NCBI RefSeq assembly: GCF_900102965.1 | Contig: NZ_FNGM01000020.1 | Coordinates: 53,271 to 117,270 of the forward strand | DNA from: Paenibacillus jilunlii | GTDB taxonomy: Bacteria; Bacillota; Bacilli; Paenibacillales; Paenibacillaceae | Direction of reading: 5' to 3' | Length of the DNA: 64,000 nucleotides | In this document: piece after piece, positions 62,816-64,000 of the stretch | Layout: the number at the start of each line of letters is the position of its first letter | Position numbering within the stretch: position 1 is the stretch's first letter | Made by a program: the position numbers and the translations under genes | The notes under the pieces: generated by a model | Told to the model about the DNA's origin: nothing | The model's database searches: none | Seen by the model: the letters and a program-made list of their open reading frames with translations, nothing else

Positions 62816-63703
62816 ATGACAGACCTGCAAGTAGTGAAGGAAAGGCACATCAGCAAAGCCAGGCAGTGGGAGCTGGCGCTGAACAAGCTATATATCAATT
62901 TCTGCGATTACAGCAAAGACGCGCTGGAAGCATTCGGGGATGAGGATATTCATCAGGCCAGAGTGAACTGCCGCAAGCTGCTGACGCTGCTGTCCATACT
63001 CGACCCGGAGCATCTGGTTACAGCAGAGTTGTACAGCGCCTTCAAACAGGCGCAAAAAAGGCTCGGCAAGGTCAGAGACGCCGACGTGCTGATCGAATCC
63101 TTCAAGGACAGACATCTGCAGGCCAAGGAAGCCGGAGAAGCCAAAACCGCCAAACTGCTGAAGGCTGTCATCCGGCATCAAAAAGATAAGCGGAAAAAGT
63201 ACCGCAAGAAGCTGGCAGCCGAGCTGCCCAAGCTGAGCGGCAAGGCGCTGAACGGTCAGTGGGAAGCCTTTCTTAGCGGCGATCTCGAAGCACTGGCGTC
63301 TAAAAGGGATGCGAATGTCGTCATGCGCGAGCTGGAGGTCGCATTCGAGCAGAAGAAAAAGGCCTGCAAAACCCTGTTCAAGGGTTCCGAGGCCGAATCC
63401 AAAGAGTCCTTCGACGCACTGCATGAGCTGCGGATCGCCGCTAAGGAACTGCGGTATACCGCCAGTGCCGCTAGCTTTGCGCTGAGCCAGAAATTCCATG
63501 CCCATGAAGACATTTATAAAAAGATTCAGGAACAGCTCGGCATCATTAACGATAAACGGGTATGGCTGGAAATTCTCCAATCCATCGGACGCGAGGAGCT
63601 GGGGGCCGGCCGCAAGGTATGGGCTGCATTCACAGACAGCCTCAATGCTGAAGTCCTTGAAGCGCTGCACCACAATGAGGTCGTCCAGTTTCCCGGCACT
63701 TGA
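62816..63703 (+). CDS. CHAD domain protein
   Basis: A 295-residue all-helical basic protein. The conserved charged helices of the CHAD domain are visible: DIHQARVNCRKLLTLLSIL, LGKVRDADVLIESF and HELRIAAKELRYTASA. CHAD domains bind polyphosphate; no CYTH triphosphatase is adjacent. The ATG follows AAGGAG. It appears monocistronic, with a terminator at 63792. Confidence 0.9.
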   Translation: MTDLQVVKERHISKARQWELALNKLYINFCDYSKDALEAFGDEDIHQARVNCRKLLTLLSILDPEHLVTAELYSAFKQAQKRLGKVRDADVLIESFKDRHLQAKEAGEAKTAKLLKAVIRHQKDKRKKYRKKLAAELPKLSGKALNGQWEAFLSGDLEALASKRDANVVMRELEVAFEQKKKACKTLFKGSEAESKESFDALHELRIAAKELRYTASAASFALSQKFHAHEDIYKKIQEQLGIINDKRVWLEILQSIGREELGAGRKVWAAFTDSLNAEVLEALHHNEVVQFPGT

Positions 63704-63791
63704 GATTTTCACATTTCGGCCTGGCCGTAATTGCCGGGAATGTTTGGACTTCCATAATTCATTTTTTGGTTCAGCCCCTATTATTCTATGC

Positions 63792-63836
63792 AAAAAAAGG
63801 AGGAAGCCAGCATCATGCGGCTTCCTTCCCTTTTTG
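63792..63836 (+). terminator. Terminator of the CHAD gene
   Basis: GGAAGCC (63802-63808) pairs with GGCTTCC (63819-63825), extended by AAGG/CCTT pairing and followed by CCCTTTTTG. Confidence 0.85.
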
Positions 63837-63869
63837 TCATTTAAGAAATGATGAGTTTTTCCTCCGAAA

Positions 63870-64000
63870 CAACGGCACTTTCTCTGATTTGGCTCAGCAG
63901 CCCGATTCTCCCAAAATCAGAGGTATTTCTACCTCTCATTTGGCTCAGCCGCCCGATTCTGCCAAAATCAGAGGTATTTCTACCTCTCATTTGGCTCAGC
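63870..64000. repeat. Tandem array of 51-bp hairpin units, running off the right edge
   Basis: CCCGATTCT recurs at 63901 and 63952, an exact period of 51. Each unit contains AGAGGTA-TTTC-TACCTCT, a perfect 7-bp stem with TTTC loop. A diverged first unit starts near 63870 with AACAACGGCAC-TTTC. The array has at least two full units plus a partial one. Confidence 0.85.

Noticed and set aside
63870..64000. CRISPR array
   Set aside because: Units repeat along their whole 51 bp with no variable spacers, and no cas gene is present. The same holds for 21844-22045.

Overview
The window reads as a chromosomal segment of an endospore-forming Firmicute, most likely Paenibacillus. The reasons are a complete gerA-type germinant receptor operon; Bacillales housekeeping families (bacilliredoxin, EcsAB, YneF, LipL, MtnE/MtnU, GlgC/GlgD pair); a two-component/ABC sugar uptake cluster of the YesN-LplBC style common in that genus; strong Shine-Dalgarno sites with frequent TTG/GTG starts; and moderately high GC. 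This is inference from protein families; no 16S or tRNA gene is present to confirm it. No phage, IS transposase, CRISPR array or integron was seen.

Layout: 1-7.0 kb is a carbohydrate module (AraC-type response regulator running off the left edge, lipoprotein solute-binding protein, two permeases, GH133-like debranching glucosidase). 7.1-13.1 kb holds a two-domain superoxide dismutase, folE, yneF-like, lepB-queG, an acetyltransferase and sodA. 13.5-18.5 kb carries mutY, acpS, an alpha/beta hydrolase, nadE and a bacilliredoxin. 18.6-28.6 kb has an orphan PAS sensor kinase, an HI0933-type flavoprotein, ecsAB, a MarR regulator, a DHA2 efflux pump, a GNAT, a small winged-helix-like protein and a free-methionine sulfoxide reductase. 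28.7-36.2 kb is glgC-glgD-glgP followed by an OmpR-type two-component system. 36.4-41.6 kb has a mini flavoprotein and the GT39-GT2-galU envelope glycosylation operon. 42.2-48.7 kb contains small metabolic genes and the germination operon. 48.9-56.8 kb has an SDR, an AraC regulator, an ATL protein, a DUF1361 protein, a SulP transporter with its ArsR regulator, and a phospholipase-D-like protein. 57-63.7 kb carries mtnE downstream of a MarR/nitroreductase/monooxygenase cassette, divergent mtnU, lipL and a CHAD protein.

The most unusual content is intergenic. (i) Four copies of a ~180-bp element have two forward and two reverse copies of a ~22-bp GTGGAAAAAG motif spaced ~50 bp apart; two of the four also carry a shared terminator-like hairpin. 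(ii) Two ~220-bp MITE-like elements with ~20-bp terminal inverted repeats flank acpS. (iii) Two tandem arrays of 50-51 bp hairpin units share a TTTC loop but have different stems. (iv) A 66-bp palindromic tandem repeat forms the leader of the mini flavoprotein gene. Low-complexity tracts also sit inside proteins: an 18-bp minisatellite gives LipL a repeat-rich N-terminal extension behind a strong ribosome-binding site, MutY has a ~125-residue Ala/Gly/Ser insertion, and the GT39 enzyme has a ~135-residue Gly-rich loop.

Start codons were chosen by ribosome-binding site and family length; several differ from the longest open frame and are explained in the entries.
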